NCBI RefSeq assembly: GCF_048771995.1
Contig: NC_133063.1
Coordinates: 59,803,310-59,867,309 of the forward strand
Direction of reading: 5' to 3'
Origin: Taeniopygia guttata
Lineage: Eukaryota > Chordata > Aves > Passeriformes > Estrildidae
DNA length: 64,000 nt
Positions 1 to 10,419 of this stretch are shown here, piece after piece. The notes under the pieces were generated by a model that worked only from the letters and a program-made list of their open reading frames with translations, made no database searches and was not told the origin of the DNA. How positions within the stretch are numbered: the first letter of the stretch is position 1; every line of letters begins with the position of its first letter. Made by a program: the position numbers and the translations under genes.

Positions 1-1089
1 CAGCAGAACATGTTAGAGATAAGCAAGAATAAACAACCTTGAAAACAGCACAGACGAATTATGGCTTCTTCTTTGGCAACGGGGCAGAAAGACAGAGACT
101 TTCTACAATCTCGGAATCACCAATACCCACAGATTCTGACACTTTTCCAACTTAAAAGATTCTGCAATTCTATGGTTTTTATGCAGTAGAATAATTACTT
201 GCCTAGTACAGATTTGCTACAATGTCTATCAAGTTACAGTATTCAACAATTTATCCTAACATGATAACAAATTTCTGTTGTTGGTTAGTTTGTGTGCCTG
301 GTTCTAAGGTAAAGCTTGGTTGTGGCAGTGCCTGACAATGTTCCCATACATTCATGAATGGATTTAGAAATCTGAGTGGGTGGTTCACTGGCTGTCCCAA
401 GTTCTTGAAAATAGACACTTGGTGACTCAAGCTGTGATCATGAAAAGGGCAGAGTAAGAGAAAGTTTAAAAAAATTTTACAAGGTAATACCGTTTTGTTG
501 TTGTTGCTATTGTTTTTGTTGTCTTTGTTTTCCCACTGTGCAAGTCAACATTCCTGTCCTGTTCATTTAAGCCTGTAAATTTGCATTTTCTTCTATGATG
601 TAGCTTGATGTTTCTGTTGTGTTATATGTTTGGTGCACATACACACACAGACACCTAATCTAAAAGGATTAGAGCCATTGTAAGGAACAAATACATGTAT
701 GGAAGCTCAAATATAGATACTGCTATCCTGAAGTCACATAGATGAATTAACAGAGCTAGAAATAATATTCAAGACCTATTGCCTTTAAGTCTCTTTATTT
801 GTACCTTGTAAATAAATCATGCATAGTTCCAAAGGAAACACAAATTTTCCTTCTCTTGCATTGATTTTGAAGTCCCTGTGCATAACCAATGTAGCATGAG
901 CAGAACTATATGTAAATGACTGTCAGATTTCACCGTAGTAAATTTTATGAAATGCAGGTGCAACACCTTGACTGCTGTTTCCCAAGGCACTGCAGAGACT
1001 AGACTGAGAGGGTGCAGCCTGTTGAAAAAAGTATGAAGAAAAAGTCAGGAGTTGGAGATGTGGTATAAACCACAGCAGATACACTGAGG
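1..1089. other. Intergenic, no gene seen
   Basis: AT-rich sequence with short T and TTG runs near 490-530. No reading frame of useful length, splice-bounded exon or recognisable repeat was found. Confidence 0.6.
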
Positions 1090-1690
1090 TGTGACGAACA
1101 CAACTGTGGTAGTGTCTCTTTCTGTTGTAAATTTAATGTGTTTCTTATTGCAAATTTTAAAGTGGTTTATTCCATGTAGCCCGTTCAGCTTCCCCTATGG
1201 TCTTGCCCTGAAGTTGTTTACTCCTATTTTCTGGCCAATCCCTATGTCAATCCCCATGCCAATCTCCCTTGTACCTCCCTTGTTTCCAGACCCTTCCCTG
1301 CCAATCCTGGAAGTACTGCCCCCTCCCTGGTCCATCAAATATAGCTGCATCTTTTTCCCCAGAACCTTCTATGGTCGATCTCCCTCCATTCAAAGGTCCA
1401 TTGATACACTAGTCTGATCTCCTCCCATGTGATTCCCCATTGGTTGTCTAGAGGAAATCCCTGCCTTGTGCTTCTCCCCTGTTATCCTGTTATTGGTTGA
1501 GCTTTGTCTCCTCCCCTAGTACCATACCCTATACTTAAAGTCGTTGTAAGGCTGTGTGCTTGTTGCTTGTTCCTGCACCCTCTTGGAGATTAAAGCCTCT
1601 TGAGAACCCATACAAGTGACCTCTCTTGTGTCCTTTATTCTGGATCCTTTGACTTGGAGGGACATCTATCAGCCGCACAGAGCAGCCTGC
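1090..1690 (+). mobile_element. Probable LTR of an endogenous retrovirus, plus orientation
   Basis: The stretch reads like a retroviral LTR: it opens with TG (TGTGACGAAC), is pyrimidine-rich, carries inverted CCAAT boxes (CCATTGG near 1437, TATTGG near 1491), a TATA-like CTATACTTAAAG near 1530, and an ATTAAA poly(A)-type signal near 1590 followed by a T/GT-rich tail. No target-site duplication could be fixed, so both edges are approximate. The 82- to 108-residue reading frames inside it look like chance frames in a C-rich U3. The LTR family was not identified. Confidence 0.5.
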
Positions 1691-2079
1691 TGCTGCTGAG
1701 AGCTAAGCAGCCCTGCTCACACCACCACCCAGAACGGCCCAAGGGGCAGATGGGGAGATGCCTCTCTTGGCATGGGCTAGGGGATTGGGCTAGCCAGCTC
1801 CACACAGCTGCCCATGTCACACAGATGCTAGGCAAGAGCTTCAAGTAGCTTCATGGGGTTTATATAGAGGGGGCTGACTAGATTTGAATCAAGACACTCC
1901 AAGACAGTCTGGATTTTCCTTTCTATATCAAATGGCATCATGATAGATGAGTAATGTGATGATTGACTCTCATAATTATCATGTATATAGGCTAAGAAAA
2001 GTTTTATACATTTATAGTTACGTTTCACCCCCTCACATTGTTATCAAGAGACAGCCAGGGCTGAGACATCTGGGAGGGT

Positions 2080-2340
2080 CAGCTTGTCATTTTGGCAACA
2101 TCTGACTTCCAATCAGGATTTGAGGAAGTAAACTCTACCACTGGACAGCAAAGAAGGGGTTGACGGGCAGAACCTTGGGAGGGGTTAAAGGGTTAAAAGG
2201 TGAAATCTCCATTGTGTGGGCGAGCACATGGTGGGGAAAATCCATTGCTCCCAGCCTAATGTTTTCTCTATTCAGTCTTCTGTTGTATTTTTAGTATGGT
2301 TTAATAAAAATTCCTAAAATTATGAAAAATGAGTAGCCAT
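2080..2340 (+). mobile_element. Possible second LTR fragment, plus orientation
   Basis: A CCAAT box (CCAATCAGG near 2110), a TATA-like run (GGGTTAAAAGG near 2190) and an AATAAA signal near 2302 fall in promoter-then-polyadenylation order within about 200 bp, as in an LTR. No terminal TG/CA pair or target duplication was recognised. It could be a second LTR of the element at 1.1-1.7 kb or an unrelated repeat. Confidence 0.3.
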
Positions 2341-4692
2341 TTCTCACACTCAGAAAGCAGACACAGAAAAATGTTACAGGTCTGCCTAGGAAATCCCTAT
2401 TTTCTCTAAAGTTTGGGAGATTATTTTTGCCTGACAAGGTCTTTTTGTTACAAGAGAAGATTGTGCAAATTTCCTTCTTTCTGTGATGAGAGTGTAATAT
2501 TGGCAGCATGAATAGCACACAGATCACGCTCAGCAGTAAGACTGAAGGCTTGGAGTACTGCTGAGCAGCCATTGTGGGGGGAGGGGAGGAAAAGTGAGAA
2601 CCTATTTGTGATCCCCCTTTGTTCCAGAGTATATTGGAATAGGCAAAGTTCTGTTGGCAGCAACAGCTTGGGAAATGGTACTCAAATCTGTAATTGCTTT
2701 TACATGCAGCTGATACCAGGGTCTTAAAAACCAAATTCACACCATTAAGGAAGAGAAACAATCAAGGCAATTAGTTCCGGCTTACTGTTCCTCAGGCAGC
2801 AAAAGAAACGGTCTATATTGAACTATGCTCCAGTGCGTTGTCACAGTCTTAGTTGAAGTATGTAATTCCAAACACACTATTTTTAGACCCTTCAAGTCTA
2901 TAAAGACCTATGGATGTTGTCCCAGAGCCAAGTCTTACTGCACTTCTAAAAGTGGTATCCACAAAGAGCTATTCAGGGTAGCACAGTAGGTGCAGATCTG
3001 ATGCAGCTCTAGTCTATTTTGGGCCAGCTGTGCTTTTCTGTGCTGCAGAGCTCCTAGCTCATGAAAGGTGCTTGTTTACTGCTGGACCTAAGGCAGTCCA
3101 TGGCTGTGCAGAGGACTGTGAATTTACTTCAGGAATTATGCCATGAACAGGCAAAAGGTTACAGATCCTGTACACATAATTATGTTTCAAAAGTTGCACA
3201 GATTCCTCTTTCAAGATACAGCAGCAGGACTGCATCACTGTGCCATAGGTGATAAATTTATGACTGCTGCTCCATATAGTCTCTTGCTGTTTCCTATATA
3301 AACTCAATAATGGGATTAGCACTGAGAGCATTACACTTTGCACTACTGCTATTGTCTGTATAATTAGTCCCCATTAAATAATTTAATCTTCTAGAGACAT
3401 GATGGAACATAATACTAAACAGTACCTCTTCTCAAGGAAAACTGCAGCCACCAGTTAAGAGGACAGGTGCAGATACATGCTCATTTCTGTCATCTCAAGG
3501 AAGGTGGTAGAAGCAGGAGGGATTATCTATACAAAAAGTTACATCTTTCCAGCTGTCACAAAACAACAAAGCAATCCAGACAGAACATTATTTAATGTAG
3601 AAGCTTTAATGAGATCTTGTCATGCTGGACGCATACTTGCCCAACAGCTCTGCTGGCTGCCTCTAGAGTATCAAGGGAAGAGGTACGAAAAAGAGATCCA
3701 AAAAAGCATAAAGGCCAAAAATAACTTTGAGACAGTAATTTTGCAACAATTTATCCATATATATAGAATCACAACAGTTGTTTTCACATGTTTTAAAACC
3801 AAAGGCTCCAAAATCATATCCCGTGGTTCTGATACAAAGTTTTTTAGAGGCCTGAGACACCTGGAAAACAATGTAGCATTAACATCCTTTGTACAGAGAT
3901 GGCAATGATACTGCGAGCTCTCCAACAGCTGTCGTCCTCTTTCCTCTCAATACCTCAATTCTTGAATCAGAGAGTTCTACAAACAAATTAGCAGTAATTT
4001 TGTGGTGGTGATGGCATAGACCAGAGTGCTGGCTTTTGGGATGAATTGGGGTTTACTTGTTTGTTTTGGTTGTTTGTTGGTTTGGTTTTTTTGCTTTGGT
4101 TTTCTTTTGTGTTTGTTTGTTCACATCTGATGGTGATAACTCCTGCAGATGTAAGCTATGGCACTTCACCCAGAAACAAACGGCAAAGGAATCTCCCAGA
4201 AGGCCTGATGCAGTCTCCCTGACACATACACTCAGCTTTGGAAAGACTTGTTTCCTAGATGTTGTGTTGTTTTGATGTCTAGGGAGATTGTGACCACAGA
4301 TATATCATGCAGTCCTTGTCACTGTGTCATTCAGGGTCAGCAGAAATGTAATGAACTACTGGTTTTGATTAGGAGGTCAGTGTTTATTTTTCTATGAGAA
4401 AGGGTAAATTTTTATATTTGTCTAGAACAGTCTAGAGCTTAGAGTCTTAATGCTGCTTTGTTGAACAGATGGTATTAGCATAGAGTCGTGTTTAAAGATC
4501 CTGAAAAGGTTTTTTTTCACTGTACATTATTCACTTCTACAATCTTTATGCAGAAGTTGTTAAGCAGTTTAGTAAGCACTGGAGTCTTCTTGACTTAGAC
4601 TGAGGACAAAATTTGACAATTCAACAACCAGTTGTCTGAAGACTACTGTCAGTTATTGTGCTGAATTTTGCAATCATCTTTAGTCTCACTTT

Positions 4693-4723
4693 CCTTTTGA
4701 CAAAGTGGTCCTTTGTCAAAAGG
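4693..4723. repeat. Perfect inverted repeat: 13-bp arms, 5-nt loop
   Basis: The arm CCTTTTGACAAAG (4693-4705) and its exact reverse complement (4711-4723) are separated by TGGTC. It would form a perfect 13-bp stem on either strand. It lies in intergenic DNA with no T-run terminator logic and no gene nearby. It may be the relic of a small palindromic transposon or chance; a short stem alone does not make it a microRNA precursor. Confidence 0.9.
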
Positions 4724-4798
4724 AGCACTAAGGATGTTCTGCTAACAATAGCAAAGTAACCATGAAGGATATAACTAAATGGTGGGTTTTGATGTAGA

Positions 4799-4824
4799 AA
4801 ATTTTGAGCAGTTGCTCAAAATTT
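4799..4824. repeat. Perfect inverted repeat: 12-bp arms, 2-nt loop
   Basis: The arm AAATTTTGAGCA (4799-4810) and its exact reverse complement (4813-4824) flank the dinucleotide GT. It starts 76 bp after the end of the hairpin at 4693-4723. The near-zero spacer favours a cruciform or inverted-duplication origin over a functional RNA loop. Confidence 0.9.
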
Positions 4825-5780
4825 CATTAGTATTTTTATAGATCAGCTTGTTGAGCTCACATGTTTAAAAATGTACATGAGTGTTTTCTCTTTCAAGAAA
4901 TCCAGTATAATTGAGAAAATCTGACAGACATGTACACTACGTGTTTGCTACCATCTGGTGGCTATCTCCACGCACTGTATAATTATTTCAGTCTCTTCAG
5001 GTAACAGTGGTGCAAAATTTATTTTTAATGTGCCTGTTGTACAGAAATACTTGCAGGTAGGGAGTTAATGTTGGCAGCAGTCTCAGCCCAAGAGCAAACA
5101 ATTCACTAGCAGCCCTAGTGGAAATATTTTTCTTTGTCATAAATCACTGGTAAGGCTGTCACTCTGTAGTACCTCCCTGTTGTGACCCATAAGGTGACAA
5201 ATCTGTTTCACACAAAGACACTTGTGCCTCTCAGGCACCTGTCCCAGAAAACACAGCACTACCTTCACATAAACAAATACCACTGCATGAAAATTATGCT
5301 TTGAGCCTGTGTAAATTAAACAGAATATACTTCTCCCTTCATCGTACTACTACTGAATTTATAGGTAGACTGCCTTGCTGGATACTTCTCAGTTTCCCAC
5401 ATGCATTTCCAAAGTACTTCTAGCAATTCCCACATAACCTTTATAATTGTTTTCCTTTCTGCCCTGTACCTACATATGTAGCACATGTGTTGTGTTCAAG
5501 GCAGTGCAGAATTAATGTAAAGAGGTGTAAATCAGCCTGTGCTTTATAGACACACCTGTAGTGGTGCATTCCCCCTTTCCCCCCTTCCAGGCTGCACTGT
5601 GATCTAAGAAATGCTCATTACACCTCAGCCTAGGAAACAGCACTGGCCTCAGCTCTTCCTGAGCTTATCAGAATCATGGTCTGCTCCCAGGAACTGCTGT
5701 CTAAGGAGCTCCTTTTGTTCTTATGAATAACCTTGGAAAGTATTTTTCTTGCCTCAATGGCACAACATCCCTGCTCTCAC

Positions 5781-6430
5781 ACATTCAAAGAAAGAGCTGA
5801 TCCAAACTGTGGCCAAGGTGAAACATTATGACTGAAGCCCACTGTCTTGAGATCCTATAAATAGCAGTCCAAATGAGACCCTTTGAGCTTTCCTAGACCT
5901 CAGTGGGCTGTGAGCAGCACTCTCCCTCTGAGAGGGACACTCCTCTGAGACAGTAAACTCTCAAGTTTGCTATACTTGGAGGATCACCAAACAGCAAGAT
6001 GCCCCCACTCCTCGACACCTGATCCTTCACCTGTCAGGAAATGCAAAAGCATCCAAAGTGAGTTTTTCACTGACCTCTAAGGGGAATTTTTCACAGGTAC
6101 CTTGCCTGCATTGACTCTTTGTGTCTGTGTTGCACGCATGTGCTATAGCACATCTGAGAGAAATGCTGCTTTCTTAGATGTTTAAGATGTAAGTTACGCC
6201 TGTAAGTAAGCTTGTGACTTAACCTCACTTAAATGCTGCTAAGTGTTGTTCTTTCTCTAAGTTGCTATGTGTAACTTTGAAGTTATAAATTAGGTTAAAT
6301 GCTGCTAAGACTTATTCCTCTGTTAAATTGTAACTTTGTTAAATTATTAAGTTTAAGGTGTAAGTTAAGTTAAATTACTGTTAAGTGTGAGTACTGTTAA
6401 GGTTTTTGGCTGTGTTCCTTTTTAACCTTG
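5781..6430 (+). mobile_element. Possible LTR-derived promoter region and TTAAG-rich tract
   Basis: A consensus TATA box (CCTATAAATAGC near 5855) is followed by a GAG/CTC-rich leader with a short internal inverted repeat near 5930, then by a tract of degenerate GTTAAG/TTAAAT units (6180-6410) in which TAAATGCTGCTAAG occurs twice (about 6229 and 6296). This resembles the promoter and downstream half of an avian LTR. No poly(A) signal, termini or target duplication were found, so the call is tentative. Confidence 0.35.
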
Positions 6431-6679
6431 CCCTCACTGTCCTTTGTCACATAGATCTAAACACACTCATACACCCACCCGCACGTCCCTGCCCACATAC
6501 ACACCCTTAGACAGTTCTGTGACTCCGCGCCCTGTTCTCCAGAGAAGGGGTGATCTTCCAGCTCGACCCCCTTGCTCAGGCAGGCATCGCAAATGGCTGC
6601 TCCCCACCTCAGGCCACAAGCAGACAGAAGGGTAGTGGTTCGGCCACAAGCTGGGACCCCTTTTCGCCAGGAGGGGCCG

Positions 6680-7195
6680 ATAAGAACAGGCTCTACGCCG
6701 ACTGGATTGAGGTAAAGAAAGGAGGGAAGAACTCCTGCTTGCCCTTCCGAGTGGCTTTTATTCCTCCCCCGAGAGGGAGTGAGCAGATGTAACAAAGGAG
6801 CACTCACGAAGGAAAGAGTGCAAACCAGGGGAGTGCAGCAACTTATAAAGGGGGGGCTGTCTCCGGGCAGGGGGGAGACAGCCTAACAACCAACCAGCTA
6901 GCTTAAGGGAGGAACTGAGGTGGCACTATATTAACATACAACTAGTAAGGTACATGGGGGCAGGAGAGCATACATCTATAACCCAATGGAAGGCTAGGGA
7001 TTACATAAATGATAGGGAAGATTCTGGATAAAAGGCAGGGGTTACAATGATTGATGGATAGCAGGAGCAGGACTACATAGACTGACATGGAAGAGACTGG
7101 AAAAGGGGGCAGGTACAAGGATTGATGGAAGTGTTATAAGTAAAAATAAAAATTAAAATTTGTTTTTATTTAACAATCAAATTCTATCTAAGGCA
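6680..7195 (-). mobile_element. Probable LTR of an endogenous retrovirus, minus orientation
   Basis: Read on the minus strand this has LTR order: an AT-rich start, a CCATTGG-type box near 6987, then CCTTTATAAG (TATA-like, near 6845), a pyrimidine-rich leader and AATAAA near 6756, about 85 bp after the TATA box. GC-rich sequence with runs of C and G follows. Termini and target duplication were not resolved. A GGCTCGTC core near 7220 (minus strand) resembles the core of a proline-tRNA primer-binding site but is too short to rely on. Confidence 0.5.
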
Positions 7196-9010
7196 GCCAC
7201 AAAGAAAAGGACAGTGACGAGCCCGGGATCAGCGCTGGGTGAGACATAGATATGACCTCTACAGCAGAGGGTCCCCTATGTTTCACACCAACCTTCTTGC
7301 TCAAGCAGTTTTTATACAGTTGATTTTGCTTGAGGCAGAGATTTTGGCAATTGGGCTTTTCTTTCCATTCCAAGTCCCACATATTCATAGAGTCTCTTTT
7401 CTCTGCGCTGAATTGAACAAACCAGTGTCTGGGAAGCGATGTACATCCTTGGGAAATGACCCATCTCCTGATGAGCTACATGTATTGGCTTGTAAATAAA
7501 GTTTTATCAGCGGTAGTTTCAACATAGGGGGTGAGACAACCCCCTAGCTCAGGCTCGTATGCTTTATGACAGTATTTCTTAGTAATACAAAACATTACAT
7601 ATATATCACCCTATAGGTGCAAATTACCCATATTACACATAACAGAAGGGTCCAGGGGAAGGGCTTAACATAAGTCTAGACCACTTTAACAGAAGGTAGG
7701 GGTACATAGGAATAAACCATTATAAACCTTTGGAATAAAGCACATTAACAACTTAAACAATTACAGCTGAAAAACACACTACTACAGTTCTCCATTCATT
7801 TCTGTTTTGATTTTGGATTTTGTATGGTTTTGTTGTTGCTTGTTTTTCCTTGCTGTGCCTTAACTGTCCTGTAAGTAGTAGAGTGAATCTTGCTAATGAA
7901 CTTTGTCGTAATGTCACTTAATATTAAATCTGGCTTTTGATTTATACCCTTGCCAATGATTTTTAAAGTGATCTCAAACATTTTTCAGTAACAACACCAG
8001 AGCCCTGTACCAAGGTGCACCACTGGAGTTGGAATACTGCGGTGCTCATGTAATTTCACATAGTCTATCATTACATTACTATATCCTCTTATATAATGTG
8101 AACTTTGGCCCTAAGTAGTGAAAAAAATGATCCTTATATGTTTTATCTTCCTATAAGCTAAGTGAGGCAAGTTAGCGAAAACTGCATTCAGTTACCATGT
8201 CAGTTAACACTGCCCTTTGCTGCAGAATTGCAGTTTCGTATCACTGACAGTTTTTAAAGAAAATACCACTGTCTTCTGGGTAGACATTCAAGACCCAGAG
8301 AGAATTTTTTCAATCTTTTAAATGCTGTTTTATGTATTGGACTAGCCATGTGCTATCCCTAATAAGTTAAGCCTCTCAGTGCCCTCATTAGGTAAAAACA
8401 GCATTATTGTTCTGACTCACTGAAGAACAGAGAAGACTGATTTGCTCTGTAATTGCACAGCAGAGCTCAGGCTATATCCTTCACCTTGTGAATTCCAGTC
8501 AAATAGTCTTAAGTTTTACAAATATCAACCCATGTTCTAAGGAAACCAGGTGCAGCCTGTAACCTGTGCGTAGGACTATACACATATACAGAATGTTGTA
8601 GCAAATGCTTGCAAATCTGGCATCCTTCATTGCATACAGAACTGATATATACAGAAAGCTGTCCATCAATATAAAAACCAGAGAAAATAATGTGTTCCAT
8701 TCCTCTTACTGGCTTACACATATGGAAGCCAAAAGAGGTTGAAGATAAGGGTCTTACTCTTTTATTTATCATTTTTGAAGAGAAAAGGATGACTTAATTT
8801 TGACTCCTTAGGCATCCAAGGTGAAGCAACAAGAGTGAATACAGCCATTGCATGCAGGTAATACTTCTCCCAAGAAAATGGCATCAACCAATACAGAAGA
8901 TTAAAATCAGTCAATAAACCACCTAAAGCAACACTTAGAGGCATCTCATGAATAAAAGACCTATTTTCCAGAAGAGGATAATAAGTTAGCTGCCAAAATA
9001 CCAAAGACAC
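7196..9010. other. Intergenic, possibly retroviral remnant at left, otherwise featureless
   Basis: The first 400 bp may belong to the flanking LTR element (an AATAAA lies at about 7496 on the plus strand). The rest is AT-rich, and no coding exon or identifiable repeat was found. Confidence 0.4.
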
Positions 9011-9012
9011 AG

Positions 9013-9108
9013 AGAAGAAAAAGAAGAAAAAGAAGAAAAAGAAGAAAAAGAAGAAAAAGAAGAAAAAGAAGAAAAAGAAGAAAAAGAAGAAAAAGAAGAA
9101 AAAGAAGT
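9013..9108 (+). repeat. Polypurine tandem repeat, 9-bp unit AAGAAAAAG
   Basis: About ten and a half near-perfect copies of the 9-mer AAGAAAAAG give a 96-bp all-purine strand. The unit is mirror-symmetric around its A tract. Reverse-strand translation gives a run of phenylalanines that dominates a 133-codon frame at 8762-9163; that frame is an artefact of the array. Confidence 0.95.
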
Positions 9109-10419
9109 CAATCAGTGAAGCTGACAGGTCATCTGGTAAAGATCCAGCTCTCCAAGTCAACATGTTCTTTTCTAAGGAGGTGTTTTACTGCTCTTACAGT
9201 AGATGTTTATTTTGTCCTATTAAGACCAGCCTGCCTAACTGTAATTCCTACAGCTGGTCTGAATTTTCCATGAAGCTCTTTGTTTGCATATCAGAGCACA
9301 TTGGACATTTTCTCTGAATGAGGCAGTGGAATTAAGAGAACTGACACTTTGAGGCAACTTCTGCAGACCTGAAGGAGCCAGAAAAATGGTTGTGCCATTT
9401 GCACAAGTTAAGCCCAGGGGCACCATTCAGTATTGCTCAGAGAAAGTACACAGAATGTGTGACAGGAAAAGAAAACCCCTTATCATTGTCTGTGCTTCAG
9501 TAAGGCACAACTGCAATAAGATTCCATTTGACAGCTTTTTATTCAGTGTTTCAGCCTGCACTCATTTTACTTCAAGATTTTTTGAATATATATTTTCAAG
9601 GCCAAATGACATCACTAAGGTGTACAACCTGAAAAATATAGGCCATGATTTGACTTCCAGTAGGTGGGTGGCCTATAAAGTTTTTTGATGATAGGTCAGA
9701 CCCTGAATGTGCACAGAAGTCATCACACACTTACTAAAAATATGTATGCATGCATGCTGTGCAGAAGAAAAATCCCACATACGACTTTTTGTCTGCTATT
9801 GAGAAAGCTGTTGCAGACATGATCTTTCAGATCTTGTAATATGCTCAGTACCTCTGAAGATTGTAACATGGATTTCAAAGTCCACCTTTGAAAGTAGAAG
9901 ACAGGAGGCAGAGGGCATAATCTATCTTTCAGCTGTTGTCTTCAGCATCTCAGCCCACTTTTGTTTCGGCATTTAGCTCTGACTTAGTGAAATTTGAAAA
10001 AAAACCAAAACAACAAAAAAACTCCACTGTCATTCTTTCATGGTAATTCAAAGTCAGGATCCTCAAACTCTACAATGCAGAGATTGCATGGATAAAGCAG
10101 GTCAACAGTAGACAAAGACGTCTGGCAATTTAAGTTAATGATATGTAGAAAAAAGAGAATGTGTTAAACACTGAACTTCATTTTGCACTGTGGGAAGTTA
10201 GGCTCCTCTTTCTTGGGATATTTAGAAGTAATAGAATAGTAAAGCACTTGACTTTACTATCAACAACACATGACTAATGTCTTTCTTGAATAATTTGAAT
10301 TTTTGATCCTCTGCTATCTGAAAATGATTTTCTGAAATTAACTTTTATATGGGTGTCCAGAGGGTAATCTCACAACTGAAGAAGGCAGAAGCAGAGGCAT
10401 AGTGCAGATCAATGTCTGG
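9109..10419. other. Intergenic, no gene seen
   Basis: Only chance reading frames are present, including a 100-codon one at 9386-9688 that has no recognisable domain. There is a short A/C-rich run near 10,000. Confidence 0.5.

Larger units (their letters stand above)
2341..5780. other. Intergenic, no recognised gene
   Basis: No coding exon is supported. A 143-codon open frame lies at 3477-3908 (+), but I do not recognise its translation, and it has low-complexity composition and no splice context. Two strong inverted repeats (4693-4723 and 4799-4824) are listed separately. GT-rich low-complexity sequence lies near 4050-4120. Confidence 0.55.

Noticed and set aside
3477-3908. 143-codon plus-strand frame in intergenic DNA
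   Set aside because: No domain, splice context or recognisable homology; a protein search with a significant hit or transcript support would change this.
9013-9108. CRISPR-like array
   Set aside because: A 9-bp simple-sequence unit without spacers in a vertebrate genome; it is a microsatellite.
8762-9163. 133-codon minus-strand frame with a long phenylalanine run
   Set aside because: Produced by the AAGAAAAAG array; no protein family.
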